A stretch of DNA of 27,881 nt from JADGGV01 sp035715725 (GCA_035715725.1 DASTKT010000014.1:1-27881); one strand, 5' to 3'. Counted from the stretch's first letter, positions 1-8,218 are shown. Made by a program: numbers and translations. The notes: generated by a model from the letters alone, not told the origin.

Positions 1-2414
1 GGCGTCCAGCTGGGGTCCGTGTAGGCGGTGACCAGGATGTCGCCCGGCTCGAGGTCGGCATCCGCGGGGTCCAGGACGACGCGGGCCCGTCCCTCCACGA
101 TCCCGGCGGAAACCGGCAAGCCGGCCAGCGCGCCGGCCGGCAAATCGTCGCGTCGGTACGACCCGAAGATGGCCTCGCCGTCGGACGTGAGCACCCGGGG
201 CGGCGTGAGCGCCCGATACGCCCTGAACGCGTCCTCGCGCTGGCGGATGAGCCGGTCATCCACCTGGTTCGTGCGCACGACGTCCCGGAGCTCCTGAAAC
301 GTGAGATCGTAGATGTCTTCCTTCGCACGAAGCACGTGCGCCCGCACGAGGCGCTCGGCTTCTTCCAGCAGGGCCTGCTTGTAGACGAAGTAGCGGCTGA
401 CCATGCCGTACTTCGGATACTCCCGGTACCCGGCGAACGTCCGGACCCGGTCGATCATCCGCTTGGTCTCTTCGGCCTTCCGCTCGCCATCCGGCAAGGC
501 CCGCAGGCGCTCCAGCAGCTCCTGCTCCTTCTTCCAGGCCTCCTGCCGCCCCTGCCCGAAGCGCCGCCGGCCGGCGCCCGGCTCGAAGTTCCTGATGTTG
601 CCGAGGAGGATCGGCACGAGCGTGGTGGGGCGTTCGCTCCAGCGCGGCCTCGTGATGTCGATCTCGCCGACGCAGCGCATGCCGTACTCGTCGAGCCAGG
701 CCCGGATGGCGTCGCGCGATTCCCGCCCGCCCGGGAGCCCGGGCAGCTCGTCCAGGAAGTCCTCGTCCTCGACCTGCCGCAGAAAGGCCACCACGTCCGG
801 ATGCGGGCGGATCACGTCGGCGACGTGCAGGAGCGCGAGCCCCATCTCCGACGTGACGTTGTTCGGCACGGACTGCGTGAGCGTGTCGGCCGCGTTCTTC
901 TCGCCCAGCCATGCCTGGAGCTGCTCGTTCAGCCACCAGGTGGCCTCCATCCCCGCCATGATCGCCTGGTGGCTCTGCGGATCGAAGAGGATCCGCCTGA
1001 GCTCCTGCATGTCCGCCAGGATGAAGTCGAGCAGCGCCGGTCCGGACTTCGTCGCGATCTCGCGCTTCGAGGCGGCGATGGAGGCCTGGGCGCGCTCGAT
1101 CAGCCCGGCGACGATGGCCGGATCGGTCTCGATCGGGGAGGGCGGGCCGGCCCCCGGCGGCATCGCGGCGGGAGGCTCGTCCGGGAGCGGCCGGATGAAG
1201 TCGCCGCGATCGAGGACGGTATCCAGCGCGTCGCCGAGCAGCGGATCGGATCGCCGGGCGATCTTCAGGAGCCCTTCGCGAGTGGCCGGCGAAGCCAGGG
1301 CCTGGGTGACGTCGACGAACAGCCTCCCGCCGGCCTCGGCCATGGGCCGCGGGGTCGTCATCTGCCAGAAGGAGAGCCCCAGCGGCTTCATGGGGTCGGT
1401 CATCATCTGCTGATGGCCGACGGAGACGTAGACGTGGTTCTCTCGATCCTTAGCCGCGGGGATGGGGAACAGCGTGGTGATCGGCCGGCTCTGGACGATC
1501 TGGAAGTCGTCGTCGACCAGGCACCACTCGATGTCCTGCGGGCGGCCGAAGTGCGCCTCGATCCGCCGGCCCAGCCGGGCGAGCCGGACGACCTGCGCAT
1601 CCGTCAGCGCCGGCTGCTCCTGCCGCTCCGGCTCGATCGCCCGTTCCCGCGTCCCGCCCGCCGGCGAAGGCTGGATGGCGAGCCGTTTGCTGCCGACCGT
1701 CCTCTCGACGACCTCGCCGTCCCGCACCTTGTAGACGTCCGCGTTCACCAGGCCGGAGACGAGCGCCTCGCCGAGGCCGAAGCCGGCCTCCACGGAGGCG
1801 ACCTTCCGGTTGCCCGTGACGGGGTCGGCCGTGAACAGGATGCCGGCCGCCTGCGGGAAGACCATCCGCTGCACGACCACGGCCATGTGGACCTTCCGGT
1901 GGTCGAAGCCGTTCCGCAGGCGGTAGGTCACGGCCCGCTCGGTGAAGAGCGAGGCCCAGCACCGGCTGACGTGCCGGAGGATCGCCGCCGGCCCTACGAC
2001 GTTCAGGTACGTGTCCTGCTGGCCCGCGAAGGAGGCGGTCGGCAGGTCCTCCGCCGTCGCGCTGGACCGGACGGCGCAGGCGCCTTGCTCGCCGAGCCGT
2101 GCGAGAGCGCCGGTGATCGCCGCCGCCAGGTCGCCGGGGATGGCGATCCCTTCGAGGGTCCGGCGGATCTCCGCGCTGAGCGCGCCGATCGCCTCCCGGT
2201 CGTCCGGCTTCAGGCGCGACAGCCGATCGAGCCGATCGTCGATCGACGGCGCTTCCGCCATGATCCGCCGGAAGGCGTCCGTCGTCACGCAGAAGCCGGG
2301 CGGCACGCGGAGGCCTTCGATCCGCGAAAGCTCCCCCAGGTGCGCGCCCTTGCCGCCGACGAGCGCGACCTGCGTTTGGTCGATCTCCCGGAAATCCAAG
2401 ATGTAGCAGCCCAT
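1..2414 (-). CDS. rph: Rifampin phosphotransferase, 3' end beyond window
   Basis: This is a PEP-synthase-like dikinase that inactivates rifamycins by phosphorylation using ATP. About 804 residues are visible. The N-terminal ATP-grasp part carries VALVGGKGAHLGEL (residues 16-29) and AVRSSATAEDLP followed by SFAGQQDTYLN. The ATP part ends near DIEWCLVDDD and QSRPITTLFPIP. The middle rifampin-binding region contains HQQMMTDPMKPLGLSFWQMT and EYPKYGMVSRYF. These match Rph closely and differ from true PEP synthase. The frame is open to base 1, ending in YTDPSWTP, so the last ~60 residues with the catalytic histidine motif lie outside the window. The ATG at 2414 is chosen because GAGAGGGAG lies just upstream and the protein then begins like known Rph (MGCYILDF). 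Expression is probably rifamycin-inducible through the site at 2570-2588. Known Rph proteins confer rifampin resistance; activity here cannot be judged without the C-terminus. Confidence 0.93.
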   Translation of the reverse strand, partial: MGCYILDFREIDQTQVALVGGKGAHLGELSRIEGLRVPPGFCVTTDAFRRIMAEAPSIDDRLDRLSRLKPDDREAIGALSAEIRRTLEGIAIPGDLAAAITGALARLGEQGACAVRSSATAEDLPTASFAGQQDTYLNVVGPAAILRHVSRCWASLFTERAVTYRLRNGFDHRKVHMAVVVQRMVFPQAAGILFTADPVTGNRKVASVEAGFGLGEALVSGLVNADVYKVRDGEVVERTVGSKRLAIQPSPAGGTRERAIEPERQEQPALTDAQVVRLARLGRRIEAHFGRPQDIEWCLVDDDFQIVQSRPITTLFPIPAAKDRENHVYVSVGHQQMMTDPMKPLGLSFWQMTTPRPMAEAGGRLFVDVTQALASPATREGLLKIARRSDPLLGDALDTVLDRGDFIRPLPDEPPAAMPPGAGPPSPIETDPAIVAGLIERAQASIAASKREIATKSGPALLDFILADMQELRRILFDPQSHQAIMAGMEATWWLNEQLQAWLGEKNAADTLTQSVPNNVTSEMGLALLHVADVIRPHPDVVAFLRQVEDEDFLDELPGLPGGRESRDAIRAWLDEYGMRCVGEIDITRPRWSERPTTLVPILLGNIRNFEPGAGRRRFGQGRQEAWKKEQELLERLRALPDGERKAEETKRMIDRVRTFAGYREYPKYGMVSRYFVYKQALLEEAERLVRAHVLRAKEDIYDLTFQELRDVVRTNQVDDRLIRQREDAFRAYRALTPPRVLTSDGEAIFGSYRRDDLPAGALAGLPVSAGIVEGRARVVLDPADADLEPGDILVTAYTDPSWT

Positions 2415-2569
2415 CCGCTCCCTCTCGTATGGGTTCCCCGGAGAATGCCGCAGCGTCTCACCGGACCTCGATCCCTCATCCTGCCCGAGGAATGGATCCC
2501 GAGCGCGTCGCCGCGTAGGCCCCTGTTCCGGCTCCTCTGGCCGAGGCCGGCGACTCTAGGGCACGACCC

Positions 2570-2588
2570 GGGCCTTGCCGCAAGCCCC
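2570..2588 (-). promoter_or_regulatory. Rifamycin-associated element (RAE)-like operator upstream of rph
   Basis: The minus strand reads GGGGCTTGCGGCAAGGCCC, an imperfect inverted repeat (CTTGC/GCAAG). As I remember it, this equals the 19-bp rifamycin-associated element found before rifamycin-inactivating genes in actinomycetes. It faces rph and lies about 155 bp before its start codon. The palindrome extends outward as ACCCGGG/CCCGGGT. A possible -10 hexamer TAGAGT (2558-2553) follows on the same strand; a TTGCGG inside the element would sit 19 bp upstream of it. The identity rests on memory of the consensus plus the fitting gene. Confidence 0.8.
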
Positions 2589-2706
2589 CGGGTGCCTTAT
2601 ATGCTGGGAGTGGCGAGGCGGCAGCGCCGGAGCGCCTCGAGGCAGTGCTCTCGTTCCGATCGATGTGAGCGCGAGATCGGGTCGACGCAGCTCCACCCGC
2701 CCCGCT

Positions 2707-2775
2707 TCACCACACCACCTCCACCCCCGCCGCCTTCCCGATCTCCGGGTCCCTCGTCAGGAGCGGACAGGTGCC
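2707..2775 (-). pseudogene. PIN-domain (VapC-like) C-terminal remnant
   Basis: Read on the minus strand, this ends in CPLLTRDPEIGKAAGVEVVW and a stop, the usual last strand of a VapC-type PIN toxin. The expected upstream helix is not in the same frame; a partly fitting stretch (DTHALAWLRDG) lies in another frame just before it. No start codon, antitoxin or catalytic acidic residues are visible, so this is a decayed fragment at best. The rest of 2415-2842 holds only the rph leader and its operator. Confidence 0.3.
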
Positions 2776-2842
2776 CGCCCGTCGCGTAGCCAGGCGAGCG
2801 CGTGCGTGTCCGCAGACGCGCGACGAAGCGGGCCGCGCAGGA

Positions 2843-3979
2843 TCAGCGCCCTTCCTCGAACCGGACCTCCCGCACCTCCGCCCCCGGCGCCATGAACGCC
2901 AGGAGGCGGGCGCCCTCTTCCGCCACTTCGAGACGTTCCTCGGGCGACAGCGGCTCGAAGGGCTGGATGTCCATCGTCGCCTCGCCGCGGCGCCCGGCGA
3001 TGCGCCAGCCGGCGCGGACGACGCCGTCGACGAGGACGGCGCCGGGCATGAGCCCGTTCAGGCCGAAGAGGCGGCGGCGGTGCTCGTCGCTCAGGATGCG
3101 CGTGCGGTCGGCGTGGGAGAGGAGCGCGTTGTCGAACTCGGGGAGGAAGCGGGGCGGCGCGGGCGTGTCGGGGTCGGGGCGCGGTGCGTCGGGGAGGTCG
3201 AACAGCTCGGCGCCGTCCTCGTCGCGGAACGTGACGAGCCGGGGACGGAGGCGGTCGACGACCTCGCGCAGCCGGGTCAGCCCCGACCATTTCTGGACGT
3301 CGGCGACGGACGCGGGGCCGAACGCGGCGAGGTAGCGGACGACCAGCTCGTCGAGCGACGCATCGGCGTCCAGCGGCCGGCCGATCCACGCCTCGGCGGA
3401 CGTGTGCACGGCGCGGCCGCCGGCGCCCCAGACGCCGCGCGGCGGCAGTTGCACGAGCGGCACGAGCGCGCGCACGCCCTGGGCGAGGGCGGTGGGGTCG
3501 CGGTCGGGCCAGCGCTCGCGCAGACGCGGTCCGAGCTCCTCGAAGCTGCGCGGCTCCGCCTCGACCAGCTCGCGGCCGGCGTCGGCGAGCTCGGCGGGGT
3601 CGAGCCCGGCGAGGCGGCGGCCGTACGTCCCCTGGAGCGCGCGCTCGAGGACCGGCTGCACGAGCGGGCGGAGCACGAGGCAGTCGCGGGCGCTGACGAG
3701 GTGGATCGTCGAGCGCATGAGCGCGATCCGCACGACGTGCCGCTCCTCGATCAGGCGGACCAGGTCGTCCGGGCGGAAGCCCTCGAGCCGCGTCCACAGG
3801 CCGGGATACGGCGAGAGCGGCGCCTGCGCCTGCATCCCGACCAGGTGCTCGACGGCGTCGAGCGCGGGGAGCGGGGCGCGGCGGAGCAGGAGCTGCCGGG
3901 CGAGAAGGGCGCGGTTGAGGGCGCGCGGGCCGAGGACCGGGACCGGGTCGCCGGCGCGTGCGCTGGAGCGTGGAGTCAT
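2843..3979 (-). CDS. AlkZ-like winged-helix protein (HTH_42 family), putative DNA glycosylase
   Basis: A 378-residue protein of the HTH_42/YcaQ-AlkZ superfamily, whose characterised members are winged-helix DNA glycosylases acting on alkylated or crosslinked bases. Residues 50-52 read QAQ within HLVGMQAQAPLSPYPGLW, the QxQ active-site motif of AlkZ-type enzymes; YcaQ/AlkX has QxD instead. The segments ALMRSTIHLVSARDC (about residues 87-101), PLVQLPPRGVWG and PEFDNALLSHADRTRI are typical family blocks. Length is normal and the domain looks complete. The start at 3979 has only a weak ribosome site. It lies 72 bp after the DUF5009 gene on the same strand and may be co-transcribed with it. Many HTH_42 proteins are of unknown function, so glycosylase activity is an inference from the motif. 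Confidence 0.8.
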   Translation of the reverse strand: MTPRSSARAGDPVPVLGPRALNRALLARQLLLRRAPLPALDAVEHLVGMQAQAPLSPYPGLWTRLEGFRPDDLVRLIEERHVVRIALMRSTIHLVSARDCLVLRPLVQPVLERALQGTYGRRLAGLDPAELADAGRELVEAEPRSFEELGPRLRERWPDRDPTALAQGVRALVPLVQLPPRGVWGAGGRAVHTSAEAWIGRPLDADASLDELVVRYLAAFGPASVADVQKWSGLTRLREVVDRLRPRLVTFRDEDGAELFDLPDAPRPDPDTPAPPRFLPEFDNALLSHADRTRILSDEHRRRLFGLNGLMPGAVLVDGVVRAGWRIAGRRGEATMDIQPFEPLSPEERLEVAEEGARLLAFMAPGAEVREVRFEEGR

Positions 3980-4051
3980 CGCGTCGTCGGAAGGGGAATC
4001 GGTTCTGTCCGGAGGTGCTCGAGCGGTCCGCCGGCCCGCCCCGAGCGCTCG

Positions 4052-5386
4052 TCACAGCTTCAGCACGAGCCCGCGCCGTCGGAGGACCGCGGCGAGCCAC
4101 GTGAGCGCGACGGCGAACGCCGCCGCCCGCGCGACGCCGGTCGTGAACGTACCCCCCAGCGCCGCGTAGCTGTTCGCCACGCCGAGCGCGCCGGCGCCGA
4201 GCGCGAAGACGTCGTACGCGATCGGCGCCAGGATGTAGGCGAGGAGCGCGTTCTGCCCGGCGCTCTCGAGCATCGACGCCCGGGTGTTCTGCCCGGCGCC
4301 CTCGAGCGCCGATGCCCGCGGCGGCGACTTGCGCGCGTCGAGCAGCCAGTAGAACCCCGCCCACGCCCAGATCGTGATCGCCGCGCTCCACAGGCACCAG
4401 GGCGGCGTCGCCGCGATCTTGTTGATGATGAACATCGGGTGGACGGCCGCGGCGGCGTGGAGGAGGTGGCCGGCGGCGGCGAGGAACGCGCCGTAGGCGA
4501 GCGCCCAGCGGAGCCTCGCGCGGTGCGTCGCCACCGGCGAGCCCGGAAGGAGCACGGCGCCGAAGACGACGCCGGAGAGCGTGAGCGCCGCGTGCGAGCC
4601 GAGCATCGAGCCGACGGCGACCCAGCGGGTGAGCCACGTCGCCCCCGCGAAGTAGCCGGCCGCATCCGCGACGAAGACCGCGTAGAGCAGCACGACGCCG
4701 CCGATCAGCGCCGGGATCCGGTCGCGGAGGATCAGGTACGCCGTGGCGCCGACGAGGTACGCCCAGCCGATCAGCCCGAGGATCCCCCACCACGAGTGGC
4801 GCAGCTCGACGAGCGCCGGCGCGCCGGGGCCGCGGAACAGCAGGGCGAGCGCCGCGAGCAGTGCCGCTCCCGCGACGCGGACGGCGATCACCACCCGCCG
4901 GTCGATCCCCGCCTCCGCCGGCGCCGCGACCCAGACGAGCATGGCGGCGACATAGACGAGCAGGCTCCAGAGGTGGGGGCTCAGCGTCCCGGCGGGCGAT
5001 GCGGCGCCCGAGTTCACCATGAACACGCCGAGCACGAGCAGGCCGAGCACGCGCGTGAGGACGTGGCGCAGGACGCGCGTCGTGGACTCGCGGGCGAGAC
5101 GTCGCTCGAGCGCCGTGGGAATGGACAGCCCGACGATGAAGAGGAACGCCGGGAAGACGACGTCGACGAACGTCATCCCGTCGGCGCCGGGCGGCTCGAT
5201 GTGCTTCATCCACCCGGGCGTGCCGCGTACGCCGGCCACGTCGTTCACGAAGATCATGACGAGGATCGTGAAGCCGCGGAGCGCGTCGATGGAGCGGATG
5301 CGCGCGTGCGCCGGACCCGGGGTCGACGGCGTGTCCGCGAGCGGGCGCGGCCGGCGGGCCGCGGACTCCATGACGGGAGCGTTCAT
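4052..5386 (-). CDS. DUF5009 / heparan-alpha-glucosaminide acetyltransferase-like membrane protein
   Basis: A 444-residue polytopic inner-membrane protein with about 11-12 hydrophobic segments. The family is related to HGSNAT and NagX, which move acetyl groups onto sugars across membranes. Near the N-terminus it has SIDALRGFTILVMIFVND, then MKHIEPPGADGMTFVDVVFPAFLFIVG, the conserved region with the likely catalytic histidine. The C-terminal block AGQNALLAYIL is also typical. Just before this block a 12-residue unit is duplicated in frame (ASALEGAGQNTR then ASMLESAGQNAL), seen as two 36-bp copies at about 4251-4322. No RBS stands out before ATG 5386. The substrate cannot be predicted from the neighbours. 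Confidence 0.85.
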   Translation of the reverse strand: MNAPVMESAARRPRPLADTPSTPGPAHARIRSIDALRGFTILVMIFVNDVAGVRGTPGWMKHIEPPGADGMTFVDVVFPAFLFIVGLSIPTALERRLARESTTRVLRHVLTRVLGLLVLGVFMVNSGAASPAGTLSPHLWSLLVYVAAMLVWVAAPAEAGIDRRVVIAVRVAGAALLAALALLFRGPGAPALVELRHSWWGILGLIGWAYLVGATAYLILRDRIPALIGGVVLLYAVFVADAAGYFAGATWLTRWVAVGSMLGSHAALTLSGVVFGAVLLPGSPVATHRARLRWALAYGAFLAAAGHLLHAAAAVHPMFIINKIAATPPWCLWSAAITIWAWAGFYWLLDARKSPPRASALEGAGQNTRASMLESAGQNALLAYILAPIAYDVFALGAGALGVANSYAALGGTFTTGVARAAAFAVALTWLAAVLRRRGLVLKL

Positions 5387-5555
5387 CGTCGGTCGGCTCG
5401 AACGGGTGGTGGTGGGAGGCGCGCATCACGCGCGGGACGCTCCGGCGAAGATAGGCGGGCCGGAGGGAGCCGGGTAGCGCGATCGGCACGCCTCCTGCCC
5501 AGGCGCTCGCCGGCGCGCGGCCGGAGGCCGTGCCGGACCTCGAACGGGAGATCGA

Positions 5556-6587
5556 ATGCACAGACTGGGAACCGGATCCGCGATACTTCTCGTCGGGCTC
5601 GTCCTCGCAGCCGGCTGCCGCGCCGATCGCGACGCGTCCCGGGAGGACGGGTCGCCTGCGACGGCGGGCCAGCCGGCCACCCCGCCCGGCGGCGGCAGCA
5701 CCGCGCAACCGGCGCCGCCCACTGCCGGGACGAACGCACCGTCGCAACCGACCCCGCCCACTGGCGGCACCGCCGCGCAGTCGCCGCCCACCGCGGACAC
5801 CGCCGGCACCGCCGCGGACGCCGTCGCCGTGATCCGCGCCTACTACGCCGCCATCGCGCGCCGCGACTACGCGGCGGCGTACGGCCTGTGGGGGGATGGC
5901 GGGCGGGCGAGCGGCCAGACGCTGGAGGCGTTCCGGCGTGGGTACGCGCGCACGGCGGCCGTGGAGGTGACTCCGGGCGAGCCGGGGCGGATCGAGGGCG
6001 CCGCCGGCTCGCGCTACGTCCGCCTGCCCGTGGAGGTGCGCGCCCGCACGAGCGACGGCGCGCGCCAGTGCTTCCGCGGCGCGTACACGCTCCGCCGAAC
6101 CGTGGTGGACGGCGCGCCGCCCGAGGAGCGCCGCTGGCACATCTACACGGCGGAGCTTCACGCCGCGGATCCCGCCGCCTGCGCCGGCGAGCCGCCGGCC
6201 GCCGCCGCGCCCGCGGAGGTCGAGGCGCTGGTCCGGCGCTTCGGCGAAGGGCTGGCCCGCGTCTCGCTCCTCGCACCGGTCGACACGGTGCGCCGCGAGC
6301 TGCGCGAGGCGTTCGGCGCGCTCGTCACGCGCCGGCTCCTCGACGCCTGGCTCGCCTCGCCGGGCTCCGCGCCCGGCCGCGCGGCGTCCAGCCCGTGGCC
6401 GGACCGGATCGAGATCCGGCGCGCCAGCCGCGTCGCGCCGAACGAGTACCGCGTCGATGGCGACGTCGTCTACGTCACCAGCGTCGAGAAGGTCCGCGGC
6501 GGCGCCGCCGCCCGCAAGCCGGTGACGCTGCGCATCGTCCGCGGGGAGGGCGGGTGGAGGATCGCGGGGTACGAGGCGGGCCGGTGA
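5556..6587 (+). CDS. Lipoprotein with Pro/Thr-rich linker and NTF2-like domain
   Basis: A 343-residue predicted lipoprotein. The signal peptide ILLVGLVLAAGC ends in the lipobox LAAGC with Cys21. It is followed by about 60 residues of low-complexity linker with loose repeats such as PPTGGT, so the folded part probably stands off the membrane. Residues about 88-200 (VAVIRAYYAAIARRDYAAAYGLW) resemble an SnoaL/NTF2-like or DUF4878-type fold. The C-terminal part (about 220-343) is a second unnamed domain ending in VTLRIVRGEGGWRIAGYEAG, also reminiscent of an NTF2-like strand. No function can be named. It is divergent from the DUF5009 gene and convergent with the DoxX gene, with only 27 bp between the two stops. 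Confidence 0.8.
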   Translation: MHRLGTGSAILLVGLVLAAGCRADRDASREDGSPATAGQPATPPGGGSTAQPAPPTAGTNAPSQPTPPTGGTAAQSPPTADTAGTAADAVAVIRAYYAAIARRDYAAAYGLWGDGGRASGQTLEAFRRGYARTAAVEVTPGEPGRIEGAAGSRYVRLPVEVRARTSDGARQCFRGAYTLRRTVVDGAPPEERRWHIYTAELHAADPAACAGEPPAAAAPAEVEALVRRFGEGLARVSLLAPVDTVRRELREAFGALVTRRLLDAWLASPGSAPGRAASSPWPDRIEIRRASRVAPNEYRVDGDVVYVTSVEKVRGGAAARKPVTLRIVRGEGGWRIAGYEAGR

Positions 6588-6614
6588 GCGGCGTGGCGCG
6601 ACACCCCTTCCCGT

Positions 6615-7040
6615 CTACGCCCCCCCGCGCCTCGGCCCCAGCTCGCGGCGGCGCGCGTACAGGAACGCGTCGAGGCTGTACGGTCCGGCGCCGTGCGCCG
6701 CGAAGAACAGGAAGATGAAGCAGTAGAGCACGGCGGGCTCGCCGCGGTTCAGGATCGGCCAGAAGCCGTGGCTCGCGTGCTGGAGGAAGTACGCCACCGC
6801 CATCTCGCCCGCGACGACGAAGGCGACCGGCCGGGTGAACAGCCCGATCGCGATCAGCAGCCCGCCGACGAACTCGAGCACGCCCGCGATGCCGAGCTGC
6901 GACAGCAGGTCCGTGACCTGCTGCCCGCCGAACCAGCCGAAGAGCTTCTGCGCGCCGTGCTGCGCGAACAGCAGGCCGGCCACGACCCGCAGCAGCGTGT
7001 ACGTGGCGACGCGAGCCCCGCTCCCGATGTCGCTCCGCAT
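6615..7040 (-). CDS. DoxX family membrane protein
   Basis: A 141-residue membrane protein with four hydrophobic segments. It carries the family sequence LLRVVAGLLFAQHGAQKLFGWFGG near the N-terminus, then LEFVGGLLIAIGLFTRPVAF and a pair of C-terminal helices around VLYCFIFLFFAAHGAGPYSLDA. DoxX/YphA-type proteins are linked to quinone or thiol oxidation and oxidative stress, but most are not characterised. The ATG at 7040 is preferred because AAGGAG ends five bases before it; the in-frame GTG at 7046 overlaps that ribosome site. It stands alone: the toxin-antitoxin genes upstream are separated from it by a strong hairpin. Confidence 0.9.
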   Translation of the reverse strand: MRSDIGSGARVATYTLLRVVAGLLFAQHGAQKLFGWFGGQQVTDLLSQLGIAGVLEFVGGLLIAIGLFTRPVAFVVAGEMAVAYFLQHASHGFWPILNRGEPAVLYCFIFLFFAAHGAGPYSLDAFLYARRRELGPRRGGA

Positions 7041-7274
7041 TGGCACTCCTTCCCGGTCGTTCGGGTGCGGCCGCCCATGGCGACGCGCACCCGGTCACGA
7101 CCGGAAAAGGGGCTAGATCCGTTCCCGGATCCGGCCGCGAGCGGACCAGCTGCGGCGCTGCGGGGCATTCACCGGCCGACTGGCGCCCGGCCGCGACGCG
7201 CCCGCGCACGAGCCCGCGCGGCTGCTGGAAGCGGCGATCGGATGGGACCGTTCATCGAAAGCTGCCGCAACGTC

Positions 7275-7310
7275 CCGGGCCACCCGTTCCGAGAGGAACG
7301 GGTGGCCCGG
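7275..7310 (-). terminator. Strong hairpin after the toxin-antitoxin genes
   Basis: A perfect 16-bp stem (CCGGGCCACCCGTTCC against its complement) closes a GAGA loop, 40 bp past the antitoxin stop. There is no T-run after it on either strand, so it is a terminator-like or RNA-stabilising hairpin rather than a classical intrinsic terminator. The rest of 7041-7349 holds no gene that I can support. Confidence 0.55.
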
Positions 7311-7349
7311 CGTAGGTCCGCCGACCGGCGGAGCGATCGCGGGATGCGA

Positions 7350-7790
7350 CTATTTCGGGCGTTTGGCGCGCGGAGAGGCACCTTGCTTCCCCGAGTTCGG
7401 GCCGGTGGCGGGGCCTTCGGCGTGGATCCGCGCGCCGCCGGTCTTCATCGGGCGAACGTTCTTCATGAACACGGCTGGACTGTTCTCTGCGATCTGGAGG
7501 AGCCGGCGCGCCGGGGGATCCGGGACGCGCTTCCCCTGCTCCCACGCGCGAACCGTGGGCGCGCTGACGCCGAGCGCGTCTGCGAAGACGGGCTGCGAGA
7601 GATCCATCCGTCCCCGAATCCGCTGAATGTCCGTCGCCTCATACTCCGGCGGCGGGGCCACCTTGGCGCTACGCGCGGTCACGCGGCGGCGCGTGACGCG
7701 CGCGCCCGTCGTCTCGCCGCGCTCGTACGCGATCGCCTCCTCGAGGCCAGCCTCGATGAGCTTCCCGAGCTCGGTCCTCTCCTTCGACAT
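7350..7790 (-). CDS. HigA/XRE-type antitoxin
   Basis: A 146-residue protein with a Cro/C1-type helix-turn-helix at about residues 57-107: IQRIRGRMDLSQPVFADALG, then VSAPTVRAWEQGKRVPDPPARRLL. It is the second gene of a toxin-first pair, the HigBA order. HigA-type antitoxins bind the toxin and repress their own promoter, probably through the palindrome at 8222-8238. The N-terminal 50 residues are charged, and the tail after the HTH (about 40 residues, rich in Lys, Gly and Pro) looks disordered and is long for the family. ATG 7790 is preferred to ATG 7796 because GGAG lies seven bases before it; the upstream ATG almost touches the ribosome site. A run of CAGATT repeats (7801-7826) separates it from the toxin gene. 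Confidence 0.85.
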   Translation of the reverse strand: MSKERTELGKLIEAGLEEAIAYERGETTGARVTRRRVTARSAKVAPPPEYEATDIQRIRGRMDLSQPVFADALGVSAPTVRAWEQGKRVPDPPARRLLQIAENSPAVFMKNVRPMKTGGARIHAEGPATGPNSGKQGASPRAKRPK

Positions 7791-7800
7791 ACTCATGCTC

Positions 7801-7826
7801 CAGATTCAGATTCAGATTCAGATTCA
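7801..7826. repeat. Hexanucleotide tandem repeat (CAGATT)4
   Basis: Four perfect copies of CAGATT followed by CA lie between toxin stop and antitoxin start, directly before the antitoxin ribosome site. This is AT-rich against its surroundings. Slippage here would change the spacing between the two cistrons but no reading frame. Confidence 0.9.
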
Positions 7827-7867
7827 ATGAAGAGACCAGTTTCTGCGTCCCGGCAACCCTCCTCGTT

Positions 7868-8212
7868 TCACCGCTCCGCGTCCAGCACCTCGACCAACCT
7901 CCGGATGGCCGCCTTGTCGGCCTCCGACAGGTCCGCTTTCACGTTCTTCGCGTAGGCCGCGATCAGGTAGATTCGGCCCTTCGCGGCCCCGTAGTAGTAG
8001 ATCACCCGCGCCCCGCCGCTCTTCCCGCGCCCGGGCAGCGCGAGCCGCATCTTGCGCACGCCGCCCGTATTAGGGATCACCGGACCGACGCGAGGGTCCG
8101 CGAGCAGCGCGTCCTCGATCGCCTTCCGCTCGCTCTCGCCCAGCAGGCCGGCAGCGCTGCTCTGAAAGGTCCTGAGCCAGATGAACTCGAAGAATGTGCG
8201 CGTCGCCTGCAT
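7868..8212 (-). CDS. RelE/HigB-family toxin
   Basis: A 114-residue protein resembling HigB/RelE-type mRNA interferases. It has ALLADPRVGPVIPNTGGVRKMRLALPGRGKSGGARVIYYY (quoted in parts: PNTGGVRKMRL, then SGGARVIYYY) and the ending IYLIAAYAKNVKADLSEADK, characteristic of the HigB2-like branch. The lysine and arginines around KMRL and GGARVIYYY are the usual RNA-contacting positions. The toxin precedes the antitoxin, as in higBA. The start ATG 8212 sits right after an AT-rich promoter with a palindrome. No strong Shine-Dalgarno is visible (TATTGCC before ATG), so the transcript may be nearly leaderless or poorly translated, which would keep toxin levels low. Confidence 0.88.
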   Translation of the reverse strand: MQATRTFFEFIWLRTFQSSAAGLLGESERKAIEDALLADPRVGPVIPNTGGVRKMRLALPGRGKSGGARVIYYYGAAKGRIYLIAAYAKNVKADLSEADKAAIRRLVEVLDAER

Positions 8213-8218
8213 GGCAAT

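Noticed and set aside
1..2414. Phosphoenolpyruvate synthase
   Set aside because: The middle domain and the opening sequence match rifampin phosphotransferase, and an RAE-like site precedes it.
2771..6718. 1315-codon plus-strand open frame
   Set aside because: It is antisense to three well-supported genes, is rich in Arg, Glu and Asp in the way of GC-skewed shadow frames, and has no domain.
7801..7826. CRISPR-like or minisatellite array
   Set aside because: Units are six bases without spacers; it is a simple tandem repeat.
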